This document shows, piece by piece, positions 62,904 through 64,000 of a stretch of DNA of 64,000 nt. The number at the start of each line of letters is the position of its first letter. The first letter of the stretch is position 1. This stretch comes from Aquimarina megaterium XH134. Lineage in GTDB: Bacteria > Bacteroidota > Bacteroidia > Flavobacteriales > Flavobacteriaceae. The notes beneath the pieces are model-generated. The model worked only from the letters and a program-made list of their open reading frames with translations. It was not told where the DNA came from and did not search any database. The position numbers and the translations under genes are program-made. The stretch lies in NCBI RefSeq assembly GCF_000520975.1, contig NZ_JACB01000001.1, positions 372,001-436,000 on the forward strand. The letters are read 5' to 3'.

Positions 62904-64000
62904 TATAGCTTTGGCACTCTAACCGTTTCACCAATCCAGCATCCAATACTTACAGATTTTTTTTCTGGGTTGTTAAAAATATCAGTTTTTGATGGTGCTT
63001 TAGCATGATAGTTAGCTGCAAATTTATTTGCCGTAGATTTTAAACTTGGATCTACTTTTCCTGCTCTTCGAGCATAGTTTTCTGCCAACCAATATACTGC
63101 TCTTTTACTAAACACATCGTCTCCACAGCTATTTGCACTACTTGCTATCATACTTGCAATTCTAAGATAACAAACTCCCATAGATGGTCTATGCTTAAGT
63201 GCTTTTCTATAGTAAGATCTAGCTTTTCCTTTACTTCCTTGTCTTTTCATCACTTCACCAATCTTGAAATAAACTTTAGCCTTATCTCTCGTTTTAGTTT
63301 CTAATTCTGCAGATTGATTAAAATACTTTAATGCAGTTGTTGTCTTCTTATCTTTTAATGCTAATATCCCTAAATAATAAGCTGATTTTGCAGATGGTTC
63401 TGTTTTATGTAGTGCTTCTACTAACTTAAAAAACAATGGATCATCGGTACAATCTTTAGACGACATTCTTCCTGCGGCTCCTTTTAACCAACCTGCATCT
63501 GTTTTTTTAGATTCAAACTGTCCAGTATAAAGAGGTATTAGGTTTTTACAATCGGCTAACTCCCCAAGTTTCTGGTTAATCCCTGCTTTTACTTTACTAA
63601 AGGCATTTAGGTTAATACCAGAATTTTTTAGTTTTCTTTTTTCTTTAGACGATAATGTAGTTCCTGATTCTTCTTTTTCTGTAAGCTCTGCTATTGTTTT
63701 TGCCAACCTACTTTCTTCATTCTCTATCTTTTCTGTAATATCATCATATAGATCAAAAACTCCTTGAAGTTCTTTTTTTCCTTCACCATGAAGATCAACA
63801 AAAAGAGAGAAATAAGTATATAATTTCTTAGGTCTTTTAAAGTTTTTCTTATCTTTTGTATATGCTTTATCAAACTCTACAAACTGATTTTCTTTACTAT
63901 CAATTTTATTATCATACATTAACTGACCTATATCAGAATGCATATCACCTATTTTAGTTTTTGCCGGGAAGTACTGAAAACGCTCTTTCCATAATGTAAT
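62903..64000 (-). CDS. TPR-repeat protein, 5' end beyond the window
   Basis: Reading is open to base 64000: 19 further codons (ITLWKERFQYFPAKTKIGD) precede the first Met at 63943, so the true start lies beyond the right edge. 365 residues are seen. TPR units are visible at about 205-275 of the seen part (YYLGILALKDKKTTTALKYFNQSAEL, AKVYFKIGEVMKRQGSKGKARSYYRKALK, GVCYLRIASMI). It is the first seen gene of the lptC operon and probably an envelope or outer-membrane protein-assembly factor. Confidence 0.8.
   Translation of the reverse strand: MTLWKERFQYFPAKTKIGDMHSDIGQLMYDNKIDSKENQFVEFDKAYTKDKKNFKRPKKLYTYFSLFVDLHGEGKKELQGVFDLYDDITEKIENEESRLAKTIAELTEKEESGTTLSSKEKRKLKNSGINLNAFSKVKAGINQKLGELADCKNLIPLYTGQFESKKTDAGWLKGAAGRMSSKDCTDDPLFFKLVEALHKTEPSAKSAYYLGILALKDKKTTTALKYFNQSAELETKTRDKAKVYFKIGEVMKRQGSKGKARSYYRKALKHRPSMGVCYLRIASMIASSANSCGDDVFSKRAVYWLAENYARRAGKVDPSLKSTANKFAANYHAKAPSKTDIFNNPEKKSVSIGCWIGETVRVPKL

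Overview
The window is AT-rich DNA from a member of the Bacteroidota, almost certainly a marine-type Flavobacteriaceae. The evidence is the gldK-gldL-gldM-gldN gliding/type IX secretion cluster, promoters of the TTG-N19-20-TAnnTTTG type, and the order miaB, sigma-54 activator, lptE, TPR-like gene, secG, groES, groEL. The species cannot be named from the sequence alone.

Bases 1 to about 22,830 are the right-hand part of an integrated mobile element whose left end lies outside the window. A tyrosine recombinase (21347-22714) lies next to the 3' end of an initiator tRNA-fMet gene (22831-22903, minus strand), the usual arrangement for tRNA-targeted integration. The element carries: (a) a leftward operon of a 1766-aa repeat-rich protein ending in an adenine-methyltransferase domain, a small protein, a 1454-aa Strawberry-notch-type helicase and a CobS/MoxR-like AAA+ ATPase cut by the window edge; (b) an array of 11 iteron-like direct repeats upstream of that operon; (c) small unknown proteins, one joining membrane helices to a eukaryotic-style C2H2 zinc finger; (d) an acetyltransferase plus a membrane-anchored AraC-type regulator; (e) a leftward operon with a winged-helix, replication-initiator-like protein, two unknowns and a glycosyltransferase; (f) a control region with divergent regulators and long perfect palindromes, a MerR-like protein, a small protein and the integrase. 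No conjugation gene is visible in this part.

From 22.8 kb on the sequence is chromosomal core. An 800-bp gene-free stretch (23274-24086) holds a dense cluster of GGGGGTAC-containing palindromes and REP-like hairpins. Next come a tripartite RND efflux operon (membrane fusion protein, pump, TolC-like channel), an ABC-F ATPase, a DUF983 protein, a FAD oxidoreductase, gldN/M/L/K (transcribed leftward, K first), an arginase-fold protein that has lost its metal ligands, and topA.

Rightward from 43 kb lie miaB, a sigma-54 activator without a sensor domain, lptE, a TPR-like gene, secG and groES-groEL, with a candidate sigma-54 promoter before groES. A RamB/ScfR-type regulator is divergent from the glyoxylate-bypass pair aceB-aceA, with a perfect palindrome between them.

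The right end has a D-Ala-D-Ala dipeptidase, a DUF3347 protein, a GAF-domain protein, galE, and a leftward envelope cluster: a TPR protein (cut by the right edge), LptC, a small membrane protein, a CNNM/CorC-type protein, a lysoplasmalogenase-type membrane protein and a PpiD-like folding factor.

The most unusual parts are the split methyltransferase/Strawberry-notch module with its iteron array, the palindrome cluster at 23.35-23.63 kb, the degenerate arginase beside gldK, and the possible sigma-54 control of groESL.
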